From: Plazaster borealis
Lineage: Eukaryota; Echinodermata; Asteroidea; Forcipulatida; Labidiasteridae
Length of the DNA stretch: 64,000 nucleotides
Assembly: GCA_021014325.1 (NCBI GenBank)
Contig: CM037474.1
Location: forward strand, 3,290,501-3,354,500
Reading direction: 5' to 3'
Shown piece by piece: positions 1 to 44,582 of this stretch. The notes below the pieces were generated by a model. The model saw nothing but the letters and a program-made list of their open reading frames with translations. It did not search any database and was not told the DNA's origin. A program made the translations under genes and the position numbers. How positions within the stretch are numbered: the stretch's first letter is position 1; the number at the start of each line of letters is the position of its first letter.

Positions 1-159
1 AATCTGATCCTTCTCAGCAGAATCTGATCCTGCTTAGCAGAATCTGATCCTGCTCAGCAGAATCTGATCCTGCTCGGCAGAATGTGTTCCGCCTAAGTAG
101 AATTTGATTCTGCTTAGCAGAATTTGATCCTGCTTACTATAAGTGATTGCGCTTAGCAG
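1..159. repeat. 20-bp tandem repeat, about eight units
   Basis: Units resembling AATCTGATCCTGCTCAGCAG run head to tail from base 1. The first four are nearly identical and the last four are diverged (AATTTGATCCTGCTTAGCAG-like). The array is cut by the window edge, so its full size is unknown. It lies within WNK intron 8. Confidence 0.9.
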
Positions 160-2785
160 ATAAAGGAACAATTACATCTTTGTCCATGATTCATCAGGAC
201 AATGAAATCTGCTGAAAGGGCATTGTAAAAAGCTCATGCAATTGCCACACAGATGATTGGCTGCTGAATAAGTCACGCACAGACGCACTTGGTCCTCACT
301 CATCACACAATAATATAGCGCAGGACCTAGACAGATTGTGGCTGCTTCCTGTCACTAAATGACAAGTCTCAACTCCCCCACCCCCTTCCCACGAACAATG
401 GACACTCGGCTAACCACCAGGGGGCATTCAATGTAGCCTAAGTAGAGAGCAGCTCTCCCAGTCAACTCCATTTCCTGTAGCCTCACACGGACGACGAGTC
501 CGCAACCTCTTGCCAACATTGGAAATTGAGACTAATCTCTGTGACATGCCCATCATTTAATTCAGACGTTTAAAACGCAAATGTTGAACGGAATCATGTC
601 AACACGGGTTCAAGGGTGAATGCCAACAAGTAAACACACTGCTAAATTGGCTAAATCCGTTCAGCACTCCAATCAGGAAGTAAAGGAAATAAACCCATAC
701 TGGATATATGACCGGAGTCCTAATCCATGGCTTAAGAGATCCTTTTTGTGGTCCAAACAAAAAAAGGGAGGATGCAGATTTGCCACTCCCGGTCCAACAA
801 ACCATAAGAATGTAACATCTATTAATAATAAAAAGTTGAGTTTGTTTCAATAAATCACTTGACTCAATGGACATACAGTTAACCTTGCAACTGCTAAACT
901 GTGCCCACTGTCTAGACCCAAGCCCAAGCAAAAAAAAACCTACCTCTCAGAAATACCCAATACATCAATCAACAGCCACGCAAAAGGATCTATTTAGGGA
1001 CTCCATCTATAATGGACGATTTACTCACGGACTAAAACTCTCCATGAACTATTAAAAAAACGATCAAGGACAGCAGGAAATCTTGTATCTATTCTTAATG
1101 ACAAGGATGAAAGGAGATGACCAGTTAGCAACTTAGCTTGGACAACCATGCATCCCCTACCCCTTTATATAAAAGAGTCAAACGATAATTTATGTCACAG
1201 CCAATTTGTAAGTCCAAGCGTAAAGGGATGGTCCTTTTGGGAGGGTATTAAGATTTCAGAGTTAGTTTTTTCTTTTCATTGCCGAGGATTTGGAGTGTCT
1301 CAATTGGCCGAAGGGACTGATGACTAAAGACATGTCAATTTGATAAGCAACGATGGCGTGTGACATGAAGACACATTAGTGAAAACCATAGACACTAAGG
1401 GGTCTTGTGGTCTGGCAAGGTCAAGGTCTTGAAAGAGGTTCCTGGCATCACAAAAAGTACAGTACAGTAATTGGCAGCTTAGGTTCGGTCAGTCAATACC
1501 TGTGATATCCAAGAACTTGGGAAATAAAGACCCAAAGAATGAGAGATACATGTAACAGGGATATTAAGAAGTCTGCATTAAAGGTAGGGTCATAGATTGG
1601 TTTTTTGACAACGTAATGCTGATTTATTGGTAAAAATATCAAGAAAGATACATAAAAGTCAGCTGTGAAAGTGTCAGCTAAGAAAGTGTCTACTTCTTGA
1701 GAAAACAAAAAAACTGTCACACTTTTTCACAAAGAACGTAGAATCCATCCACGTTAAACGAGGTCATAGTGGGTACCAACCGCATCTCTGGCTGCAGCAT
1801 TCCCGAACGGACACCAACCCTCAGAAATCTGAGAAATTATTCATGCATGATTTGCTTCTCAGATTAAAATGTTTTTATTGATTTTCTAATCAACAGGGGC
1901 ATTTCAGACGACAATATTTCGCAGGATGCCTGCTACCATTACCAACTTTATCACCAAAGAATGACCCTACCTTTAACAGATAATTTTAAGATCAGTTTCT
2001 GGAACTTGGGTACGATTAACACGCAAGTCACGATAATCTAATCTTCAGGTAAATTAACAAACTTTTTAGAGTGCACACTAAACTAGGTCATTTTTTTTAA
2101 ATCCGGTTGTCTCATAATAGTCTGGTGATTAAATCTCCAGAATCACCTGTTTCTGACTGATAATGGATGGGTCGTAGACAAATCTCAGCTAAAAAAATGT
2201 ATTCATAGTTGGAAAAACAACTTAATCATAATTATCCTTAGAGCCAACCTAGAGATATCAAGAGCATAGTTCGTGGAGCATTGTTTCGACGGTAAGAGTC
2301 AATGCTGACAAAAAAGTCTGAAACAGAGAAAAAACCTTTAAGACACTATTCTTAAAGAAGTTTTAATGTTTTAAAGTGCCTCGGGATTGGATCAGCGTGA
2401 GGCGCTCAATAAATCTTGCTATTATTATTAAACATGGGCTCCTCATTTTAGAAGGTATGTTGAAATGATGGCATTTCAACCTTTGTGTAACCCCTGGAGT
2501 TATAGAATAAATGAGCTTTATAGAGAAAAGTATCACACAGCTGGAGGAGTGCATCAAAAAGAATGATTTCTTCAAATCTGAAATAACTTCACCAAGCAGA
2601 CATAAATAGTGTATTAATTCACATAAAGTTCAACAATTTCTCATCTCTGTACGTTTAGGAAAGGAAAGAAAAGTTAGTTCTTCAGCTAGCTGTTTACTGA
2701 TAACTCTTAAACTTTAGTACCCTCCGTGTATGCATAATATATGAAGAAGTACCAGCTTTATTTAAATTACATGTATACTAGTTAA

Positions 2786-3017
2786 TTTTGGGTTGAACAA
2801 AGAAAAATTGACCAGAGAGGGACTTGAACCTGCGACCTCTGATTAACGTGCCGGTGCTCTACCAAATGAGCTATCTTGACCTTATGTTGGCACCTCCCCA
2901 TTTTGTCAGAATTTTTGTTTGGGGTGCCAGTAAACAGCCATTCCACCTGTAACTGCCGTATCACACCCAGGTTTACGATACAACCTGGGAAGCGGCAGCA
3001 GAGGGATCACCTTAAAT
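2786..3017 (-). mobile_element. tRNA-derived SINE with 10-bp target duplication
   Basis: On the minus strand a tRNA-like part (about 2808-2881) has an A box TAGCTCATTTGG and a B box GGTTCAAGTCC. It is embedded in a longer unit shared with copies at 51 kb and 59 kb. The direct repeat TACTAGTTAA at 2776-2785 and 3018-3027 flanks it exactly, as expected for target-primed insertion. The central region resembles a tRNA with a GTT anticodon, but stems are imperfect, so it is not called as a functional tRNA. Confidence 0.85.
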
Positions 3018-3296
3018 TACTAGTTAACAGATGTTTAAAATTAACCACTGACTTACTATAAATTGTGGCATTTCCTCCTGTCATGATTTGACCATAGTGC
3101 TTGCCTAGAACAGGATGGGAGTCCAGTTGTAGAACAAGTTCAATTTGCACAAGTCTGGCAACAATTTATTCAAATAGGCAAAAGTGATGCCCTTTTCTAC
3201 ACAACAAGACATCTTCCCAGAAGAAGTGATTTCCGGCTGTTTACTCAAACTGGGGATAATGTGTGAATTACATTAATTTAAAGAATCTTTTTTTAC

Positions 3297-36283
<32,987 letters not shown>

Positions 36284-37250
36284 ATTGAAGGGCGAAATAT
36301 CACACTTATTTCAGGACATACAAAATGTATTTAAAGTTTAGTTATGCAGTTGCAAGGTAGAAAACCAGATTCAAGTCCGATTATCTGAAACTTTGAAAGA
36401 GCATAAAATCTCTGCTGGTGATGGACAGAACCCCTTTGTCTGATGACGACACAAAGTCAAACAGACTACAGCAAAGATTTGCTTCCTGGATGCAAGTTTT
36501 CAATTTTGTTCAAAAGAACTTGTTCATGTAGTTCATAGAAATAGCAACAGCACAAGCCGTTTGCGCAAGAGCAACTCGGCTTTTGAGGTCGACACGTCCA
36601 GCATGTCAGCACTCCCGTGCATTCGTTAACGGTATCCATATTGAGAAACGAATGGAACAAATGTTCATTTCAAAAAACTCAGTGTGTACATCGGCACAGA
36701 GAAAATTCTGTGAACTATCGTTTACAACGATAAGGATACTTAACAATTCTTATGTACTCCAATCCAAATCACCGTACTCCTTCCATTCCTGCCATGGCTT
36801 ATATACTCCACGATTCTTGTGCACGTCACATAATGCACTCCATTATTTTTGTACGCAACCAGTGTGAGCAGATGACTGTGTTTGTTGTAATGTACGGCTA
36901 CGTCTGTTTAGTCGACCAAATTTATTCCATGAAACTTCCAGGTTTTACAGAAAGCTTTGACTCACCAACCCACAAGAACGACTGCTGAAGTACTAAATAA
37001 AATATCTACAAGCCTTCTGTCCTTAAAGCACGCCCAAAAGGCGCAGTTTAAGCGCTGAGAACAAATTGTTTTCCTCCTCAGCTGCCAGCACGTCGTTGTT
37101 ACTCCATGTTTCCAACCGATATTCCGGCATATGCAAAATACACACACAATCTCTCTCTCTCGCGTTTTCTGACGACTACTGCTTTTGATATTAGCGGAGC
37201 GATATCGATTTTTAGAACAGGCACTTTGCGTGGTTAAATATAAATTCAGA
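36284..37250 (-). promoter_or_regulatory. Probable WNK 5' UTR and promoter region
   Basis: The kilobase upstream of the WNK ATG should hold the 5' UTR and promoter. On the minus strand a TATA-like TTTATATTTAA is seen at 37234-37244. A possible 5' UTR exon could end at a good donor (TTG|gtgagt) near 36966, and a possible acceptor (tttgctgtag) lies near 36467. A CT/GA repeat occurs at about 37149-37160. None of these is proven; the untranslated leader may instead be continuous with exon 1. Confidence 0.3.
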
Positions 37251-38282
37251 GGGTTCCTTTTTTTTTAAAGTTTGCATATTCTTTTAGAAAATTAATAATT
37301 CTTCCACAAATGTAGCTTAAAATGCAGTAAAATGCCTTTTATAATGTTCACATAATGCTTTCAGACCTACTTTTTCACTCAGGTCATTGAAACCGCAAAA
37401 TATAATTTACTTCGGGGTTTTTTATCGTCTGCTGCGCGCGCGTATTGTGTGCCCATATAGCCAACTGGTACCCAGCAACATCGCTTAAAGCGTTTATCCA
37501 AATGTACATTTGACTGGTCCCTATGTGACACTTAGGTATTTTGTATGGCAGGTTATGTACAAAATAGTATGCAATTCTCTACGTTCAGCTACGAAAAGAA
37601 GGAATCACTGCGAATAATTTTGGGTAATTATGTGTGGTTTAAATGTGATGCAATGTAAATTTTATGCAATATTTTACTTGGAATTTGTGGTTTTTCCCTG
37701 TGCATTTATAATTTAGCGTGTGTCAGAACTGACATTTTTTTCCCCGATGTCATCTCGCATCTGATTCTGATGTGTAAATAAACTTGTCGAAGTCAATTTA
37801 GCACTTTACAAATGCTGTTCATCCTCTCTCTGATCTGAGTGTGTGTATGTGCATGAAAACTTGAGGGCGCTTGTTTTAATTGATTGTTTAATGTTATCGA
37901 TAAAAATATAAGGGTGAATTGGTAATCAGTGATATTTAATAATTCAGTTGCAATTGCCTCTTTTGACTGTCGTTTTAAATGTAACTTTTTTTTGTTTATA
38001 TTTAAGTAATATTTTAGGCGTCTAGCTACTGCTACCTGGTACCATGGAATAGATTCCTTCCTCCATGCTGGTACCTCCTCCATGTTCTGACCTGCACTCC
38101 CGCACAATCTGACAATACCATTCCACTCACAGTACACTGTCAACAAACAGGGTTATGACAACTATGAAGCATAAAAAGATAAACAGCCTGACCGGCTTAG
38201 CCTGTTTTTGATAATGATAGCGAAGAAGTATCAACCACTCATGAGATCTAATTGAGATTAGTCATGGCTTCAAATTTATTCT

Positions 38283-38426
38283 CGGAAAAATTTCCGTATC
38301 CGGCCGCCACTTTTTCACTCATTCTAAAACAATATCTCATTTGAGTAAATATAAACAGATAAAGATACTTACTATTTTATTTCATAATGAATGAAAAAGT
38401 GGCGGCCGGATACGGAAATTTTTCCG
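38283..38426. mobile_element. Foldback element with 35-bp perfect arms
   Basis: Arms 38283-38317 and 38392-38426 are exact reverse complements (core TATCCGGCCGCCAC), with a 74-nt AT-rich spacer. Ends at the left border of the following TAGACCC-type repeat. Confidence 0.88.
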
Positions 38427-38654
38427 TTCTCTGTGCGTAAAAACGTGCGCGTGACCTCAGTGTATCTGTAGCGTTTCGCGTTATGCAAGGGGGATCTATT
38501 GATTTCTATAGACCCCTGGAACGCGCCTCCGACAATGCGCATCATTTTGGGTGTCAAAACTCTCTTTTGTGCATGTTTGTATACGATTTTAACACCCAAA
38601 ATGACACCCAGGATAGGCGCATGTGAGTACGCTGCGCGTTGTGCAATGGGTCTA
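38427..38654 (+). mobile_element. TAGACCC-type MITE lacking its left end
   Basis: About 215 bp nearly identical to 41372-41586 (AAAACGTGCGCGTGAC, then ATTTTGGGTGTCAAAA, then TGCAATGGGTCTA). The left end is replaced by the foldback element. Confidence 0.85.
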
Positions 38655-38739
38655 TATCCATGGTTAGTTCAATAGTTGGGGTTGGGCTCTGGTCGTTGAA
38701 ACTGTGATTTACAATCGTTTGTGGTTGCGATAATCATAA

Positions 38740-38960
38740 TCATACTTCCTGCCAATGGATGCGAAGCGATTTTTGGTGACACAATAATCGGTACGCGCTG
38801 TTTTTCCAATTGTGACGCAAGGAAATTCGCTTTGCACGAAGCTTAAAGCCTGGTTCATACTTCCTGCGAATGCGAATGCGAAGTGAATATTGACATCACA
38901 AATTTGCAACGAATAATTCGCAAGAGTTGCCCCCTGCTCAACTTTTGCAACCGGGCTTTA
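38740..38960 (+). repeat. Relatives of the 34406 MITE, two joined pieces
   Basis: Shares TACGCGCTGTTTTTCCAA, TGTGACGCAAGGAAATTCGC and TAAAGCCTGGTTCATACTTC with 34406-34547. It appears as one partial copy followed by the end of another. Confidence 0.65.
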
Positions 38961-39610
38961 CCCTCTATCCTCCCGATGGATGCAGATCGACTGTCAGGAG
39001 GATGAAGGGTTACGATTATCGCAACTTCAATAATCATTTAGCTCTTGATGTCTTTCGGTCGAGAGAATCAATGGTTATATCTCAACTACCTCCTTATTGG
39101 AGTAATCTATCAATAATATTAAATCTTGGATCATCTTTCCACTCTATTGAAAAATTCAAAACTTACTTTTTGTAAACACGACGCCAGTAGGTCAGAACTG
39201 TGCAAATGTTTGAACTGTCTGAAATACTGCCATATGTGCGAGAAAACTGTCCACCAAAACTTGGTTTCTCTTTTTAATAAATGCCAAATCAAAATGAGCT
39301 CAATCATGTAAGAAACATGCCGAAATCCTTGACAAATCAGTGTTTTTTTAACTGTTTTCATAGGTTCATGTTACTTGCTTGCGTAATTACATTCGTTGTA
39401 AGGTCAACTCATGCTCTACTCTGACTATTGAGAGAGAAATAAGGTAGCTGCAAATTTAATCACGTTCATAAATATGGTCTTTTAAAAAGCCTTGAACATT
39501 TTCTCCCCTGACTGGAAACACTTAAGCTTAAATGACCTCGATCCATTTTAAACATAATTGAGACATTTGTCTGATCTGCACTTCACCAACTGTCAAGCAA
39601 CCTTGGCTTC

Positions 39611-40120
39611 AACCTCGTTCCCAGGGGTGATCAATCTCGCTGCATTTTTTCCCAGCATGCCTTGCTCGCTCATAACCCCTTCGAAGTGTGACTTTGAAAC
39701 TAAAATATTGGATATATTCCTATGGTTGATCCATACTGTGTTAGATACTACACAGAGCACACTGTCAAAAGACCGTCACATCAAGTCATATAGCAACTGG
39801 TCCCCTCTCATTGACATTCTGTTTAGATCTTGTGATATGTTAACTGTATGCAGTTTAGGGTGACCACATAAAAATATGATTTATTTGAAGTGTATTGTGT
39901 CAAAAAATGTGCATTTTTACAAGCGCATACTAAGCGCCCGACAAGCACCCTACAAGCACTTGGAATGTTTTTAACAAGCGTGCGCGCAGAGCAGTCACTT
40001 TTGGTTAGCCAATCATCGTTGATTTTCAGTGCTTCCCTTCAGGGGTCAGTGACAAGAGGTATCGATAAGGCGCGATTGCCCATGGTACTAGCGAGGCTGC
40101 CCTTGGCTTACCAATCCTGA
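39611..40120 (+). repeat. About 500-bp dispersed repeat, copy 1
   Basis: Starts AACCTCGTTCCCAGGGG and shares ordered blocks with 62421-63031: GTGTGACTTTGAAA, ACTGGTCCCCTCTCA, CAGTTTAGGGTGACCA and AGAGCAGTCACTTTTGGT. Borders are approximate. Confidence 0.8.
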
Positions 40121-41303
40121 CTGAAGGATCCTTCCGAGTTATCAACATGAAGTGACAGTGTAACTATGGATAAAATAAACCATTCTCAGTTAGGCCCTAC
40201 CCTCTTCTTGGAAACACAGATTTCAATGACATTCTATTCGCATGTTTAATTTTTAAAAGTACAAATATCGATTGGTGAGAATGAAAATATTTGGTTCATT
40301 CTTACAGACATCAAAGAACAATCTTTCCATGAAAGGAAACAACTTTGGGATAGGACGATAAGTTTTTTCAAAAGAGATGAACTCTTTGGCAGTGGTTAGG
40401 AGTGTCTACATTGTACCACACAGAGTTCACGCTGCTGCTCGCTGTGCAGACGCTGTGATCGTTAGGTTGTTGTTCTTTGCTTTTACTCTTCTTTTACTTT
40501 GAAGATGAATTTAGTAGTCTATAGACTCGTTTTCAAAACATGATTTACCATACATTCCTATAAATTGAACTTAGTATGACAAACATGTAAATTTTGAATT
40601 TCTCTTGTGCTCTTAAGTTATTGGAGAAGGAACAACACTGTACTAAAAAGGATGGGTTCCAGTATTAACAGCCATCAAGATTGTGCAATATCACACCCTC
40701 TCCCCCCCCCATATAAGCATGGAGGTAGAAAACAAAGTAACCTGGCAGAGTTTTCCCTGCCCATTCAAGTTTGAGACAGCCCAGCTCGCTCTTTTTTAGG
40801 TTTACCTCCATGCTTTCAATTTTAAAGAACGCCTCCCCCATTTTGGGCCAATATTATTTCCTTACTGTAACAATTTGCCATAAAGGAATCATGGCCTACT
40901 ACAAAAATATGTTAATTTTGTGTCTTTTATGAGCTTTTTCCTTGACCTCTATGTACATGTACAAGTATAAAAAACTCTCAATTTGGCTCTGTAGATGGAA
41001 TCATCTATGGAATTGTGTGAACACTGCATTCTTATCAGTTTGCAGGCTCCATGAATTTTGCTTCAATCATCAATTTGTATTTTTACCACCTCGGTGACCT
41101 CGCTTAGTTCAACAGCCAGGGGACATACATGTAGCCTGTTGGTCATAAGCTTTCACATTAACATGTAGGACTAGTCATCATTTTGATAAGCCTTGTGTGA
41201 TTTTGTGTGATATTTTCATAACACAGGCTAATGTTTTACTAGCCTGTCAGACAAACACCTGAGAAGCAAGTTTGACTAATAGTAGCCTAGTGTACTCTGG
41301 CTA

Positions 41304-41586
41304 TAGACCCATTGCATATGACGTCACACTCTCAAAAAGGAGGCAGATCATTGGACGATAGCTGTTCTTGTAAAAACGTGCGCGTGACTTCAGCGTATCT
41401 GTAGCGTTTCGTGTTATGCAAGGGGGACCTATTGATTTCTATAGACCCGGAATGCGCCTCCGAACAATGCGCGTCATTTTGGGTGTCAAAACTCTCTTTT
41501 GTGCATGTTTGTATACGATTTTGACACCCAAAATGACACCCAGGATAGGCGCATGTGAGTATGCTGCGCGTTGTGCAATGGGTCTA
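41304..41586 (+). mobile_element. TAGACCC-type MITE, complete
   Basis: 13-bp inverted ends TAGACCCATTGCA (41304-41316; complement 41574-41586) next to TA. Contains an 18-bp perfect internal hairpin: 41474-41491 with 41519-41536. Confidence 0.88.
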
Positions 41587-41709
41587 CAGTGCCCAAATTG
41601 ACCCATGGATGCTTATAAATGACATCGTGGGATTGTGTCTTCATAATTTGCATTGGGAGTCGATAACCCTTACTTTTGAATAAAAAAATGTTGTTTGATG
41701 CGTATGACA

Positions 41710-42060
41710 TTTAAAGGCATCGTACACGTTTGGTAATTGGAGCCTACTGCTTGTTTCAAACCTATATAGTTGTACATATGTAGATATATACCATAAAACT
41801 AACACTGAAAATTTAATTTCAAAAGGTGGTAGTGTTTTTGAGATATTGCCGAAAATCTGGAGTAGGTTCCTGCAGGAAGAATATCTGCATTGGAATACAC
41901 TCTCTGAGAACGCTTCTCAGATTCAAATGTTTTGGGGATAAAAAGTGATATCTTTTCTCAAAATGCATTACTATCCAAAGCTGCTTTATTTCTTACCAAG
42001 TCAGTTTTTATTGCCATTAATTATCAGAGTCATTGCCAAATGTGTACGATGCCTTTTAAA
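41710..42060 (+). mobile_element. TTAAAGG-family MITE, copy B with intact ends
   Basis: About 350 bp. Left end TTTAAAGGCATCGTACACG; right end, reverse complemented, TTTAAAAGGCATCGTACACA; similarity continues for about 28 bp. Internal blocks match copy A. Confidence 0.88.
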
Positions 42061-42572
42061 GAACAGCTGTATCGAGTTATGGAATAACTGAAATTCAATA
42101 TTGCGTATAAAAATAGATAAATAAACAGTGTTTTTTATGCGCTCTGTCTCAGAGCAAAACGTACAAGGCTCGAATGTTAATTTAATGAATTTATTTATAA
42201 TTAGGTGAAACACAGAGATGGCACAATGTCTATTTGGTGCTTGTGCATTATTACCAGCAGCCTAACTTTAAATTATGATAAAAATAATCATCCAAAACCC
42301 GTTGAAGTTTAGATTACGCAAAGACCAATCAATGTGGGACATTGGTACAAGGGGTTAATAACCCACATTCCCTTGAATGGAGACATGAGAACAACCGTTC
42401 CCAACAACACTAACAAAAATAATGGTTTTATTGTCTACAATTAAAATAGAGAACAAAATGAGGAGAAAAAGATGTTTTACTTTGTCAGAGCTTGATCTTA
42501 CAAAGTGTTAAGATTCATCTTAAAGATGAGTTAAGTCAATATTGCCATAGTGATAAAGTGTTGTGACACCAC

Positions 42573-42897
42573 ATGTTGTTTAGCAAATAAGAATGTATGT
42601 ACTTAAGTTTAAATCAATGTTGTTGCTTAGCAAATAAGATTTATACACAACTTAAGATCAATGTTGTTGCTTAGCAAATAAGATTTATACACAACTTAAG
42701 ATCAATCTTGTTGCTTTGCAAATAAGATTTATACACACCTTAAGATCAATCTTGTTGCTTTGCAAATAAGATTTATACACACCTTAAGATCAATCTTGTT
42801 GCTTAGCAAATAAGATTTATACAAGTAAGATTTATACACAACTTAAGATCAATCTTGTTGCTTAGCAAATGAGATTTATACACAACTTAAGATCAAA
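42573..42897. repeat. 44-bp minisatellite, about seven units
   Basis: Unit contains TTGTTGCTTAGCAAATAAGA followed by TTTATACACAACTTAAGATC. Middle units differ by one or two bases, outer units are diverged, and one unit has a partial internal duplication (ACAAGTAAGATTTATACA). Confidence 0.9.
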
Positions 42898-42938
42898 CTT
42901 AGCTCTAAGTGAAATCCAGCCCAGATGCAGTACCTACC

Positions 42939-43112
42939 CTCAATTTCATGGAGCTGCTTAAGCAGAAAATGTTGCTAAGCAACAATAAGCAGGATAACAG
43001 TCACAGATGCTACATGTGAAATAGTATTTTAGTTGGTAACCTTTTTCTGGTAAGCATAATTTTGTTGTGCTGTGCTAGTTTTTGTGCTTAAGCAGCTCTA
43101 TGAAATTGGGTC
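42939..43112. mobile_element. MITE with CAATTTCAT...TTAAGCA arms
   Basis: 24-bp inverted arms (42941-42964 and 43085-43108) with one mismatch; core GAGCTGCTTAAGCA. Related to 61778-61960. Confidence 0.82.
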
Positions 43113-44582
43113 CTGCTTTTGTAGTGAGATGACTGCTCACCATACCTTGGATGTAGCTTCTTGATATTTTGTGATCCAAAATTTAAAAGTCTAGAAAATT
43201 TAAATGGAAGAACTCGTCTGCATACAATAATCTCCTCTGTAATTAAAAGCTACATGGTTTGTGATTCAGCTGCTCTCCTCATTTCCCTCCTTAATGAATA
43301 TCCAAGTGGGTGCAATGTGCTTTCAATCTTGTTTAAATTTCGTCCAGCAATCTGCATGCATCCTGCACTTGTCCCACATCCTACACTTGATCCTAAATGC
43401 ATGCGATCAACCTCATCACCATGCAAGAGAATCCTAGGGACCACATCAATGTTTGTTTGGCTAATTTACATCCAAATGAAATAGCAGCTTGTTTTGTCGG
43501 AGAAAAACAAAATTGCCTCTACTGTGATGAGATGCGGATAATACTTCATCCCCTTGCTTGGCTCTCCTGTAACAAGATATATCAACCCAACACCTAATGA
43601 CAGTTGGTTTCTTAAATTACTGAGAGATTGCCAGGCCTGTATCTGTTAACCAGACGGCTATGGCATGCTGAGCTTCATCAGTAATCCACTCCTTTATTTG
43701 AGTAACAAATTTATTGAGTTATTCTCTTAATATCATTCAGTGGAATTAAAGATACATTAATTGCACTCTCTGTTGTTGTAGAAATTATTTTAACGAAATT
43801 TCCGAACACCTATTTGATGTTACAATCGGATAATTCTGATCGGAGTGTGTTTTGGTTGGGATCAACAGTCGACATGATATGCTTAGTATTGATGCCATTT
43901 TGTCCGCCTATACTTTGGCTCGAGGATAGGTTACCACAAGAGGAATAACAACCAGGGGGCTTGAGACAAGTCCGTGCTCATTCGGGACAACAGCGTGCGT
44001 GGGATGCATTTGACAAGACTGCATTCATTTACTACTGTCACATCTGAAAGTCTGTAGTTGGATTATTTGAAACTGGAAACTGGCCTCTGCAAGGCGATAC
44101 AATTCAAGCTGATCACAGCAGAGCCACAATTTAAAACATCTCCTTCTTGGTTTATTGTGATACTATCAGTGCCTGCTTGGTCGCTTTCCTCACCATTCTT
44201 ATTAGGGCACTCATTCCTAAATGGAGTTAAGTGGTTTCAGATTTCTTCAATGAAACTCGGTGTGATAATAAACATTCTTGAAAGAAATGTCAAATATAAA
44301 CTTGACATTTAAATATTATCAGAAGTGTTTTGAAGTTTTCAGGGTCATTTGTACTTTTTGAAAGTTATCTACCTTCAGGAAATGTATTGAGTTTCACTTC
44401 AAACACCTTTGTTGCAAATCAAAGTTGTGTTTGATTGTATTCTATACATTTCTTTAGTTAAAATGCACTATGTATATTGCTGGGCATGTTTTTGTGATTG
44501 CATATTTTCTACATAAAAAGTACTTCACTTTTTTTTTCATCTCAACAATTAAATTTACCTTGATTGATTGATTTTTTTACAG

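Larger units (their letters stand above)
1..3296 (-). other. WNK intron 8 (partial)
   Basis: Follows the exon 8 donor at 3296. Contains the 20-bp tandem repeat at the left edge and a SINE at 2786-3017. No ninth exon is recognised; a low-complexity WNK exon could be missed. Confidence 0.6.
36284..44582. other. Divergent intergenic / 5' region between WNK and ninjurin
   Basis: No exon is confidently seen here. It must contain the WNK promoter and, most likely, the promoter and one or more 5' exons of the ninjurin gene, since exon 44583-44939 begins with an acceptor. Much of it is repeats: foldback 38283-38426, TAGACCC elements, a 500-bp repeat, a TTAAAGG MITE, the 44-bp minisatellite and a GGGCCC-type MITE. 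The least repetitive part is about 36.3-37.8 kb. Confidence 0.6.

Noticed and set aside
599..931. 110-codon minus-strand frame considered as a WNK exon 9
   Set aside because: No WNK-like sequence, no convincing acceptor in phase with exon 8, and hydrophobic composition unlike WNK C-terminal regions.
2808..2881. Possible functional tRNA gene with GTT anticodon
   Set aside because: A and B boxes are present, but acceptor and T stems do not pair well and the sequence is embedded in a multicopy SINE unit.
36466..36660. Cysteine-rich 64-codon minus-strand frame upstream of WNK
   Set aside because: No signal peptide, homology or conserved spacing; more likely WNK leader or promoter DNA.
39558..39863. 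101-codon plus-strand frame as ninjurin first exon
   Set aside because: Lies within the 500-bp dispersed repeat that recurs at 62.4 kb.
42573..42897. CRISPR-like array
   Set aside because: Units are contiguous 44-bp tandem repeats without unique spacers, in a eukaryotic context.
44568..44582. Extension of the 44583 exon upstream to a TTG start
   Set aside because: These bases form the pyrimidine tract and AG of the acceptor, so they are intronic.
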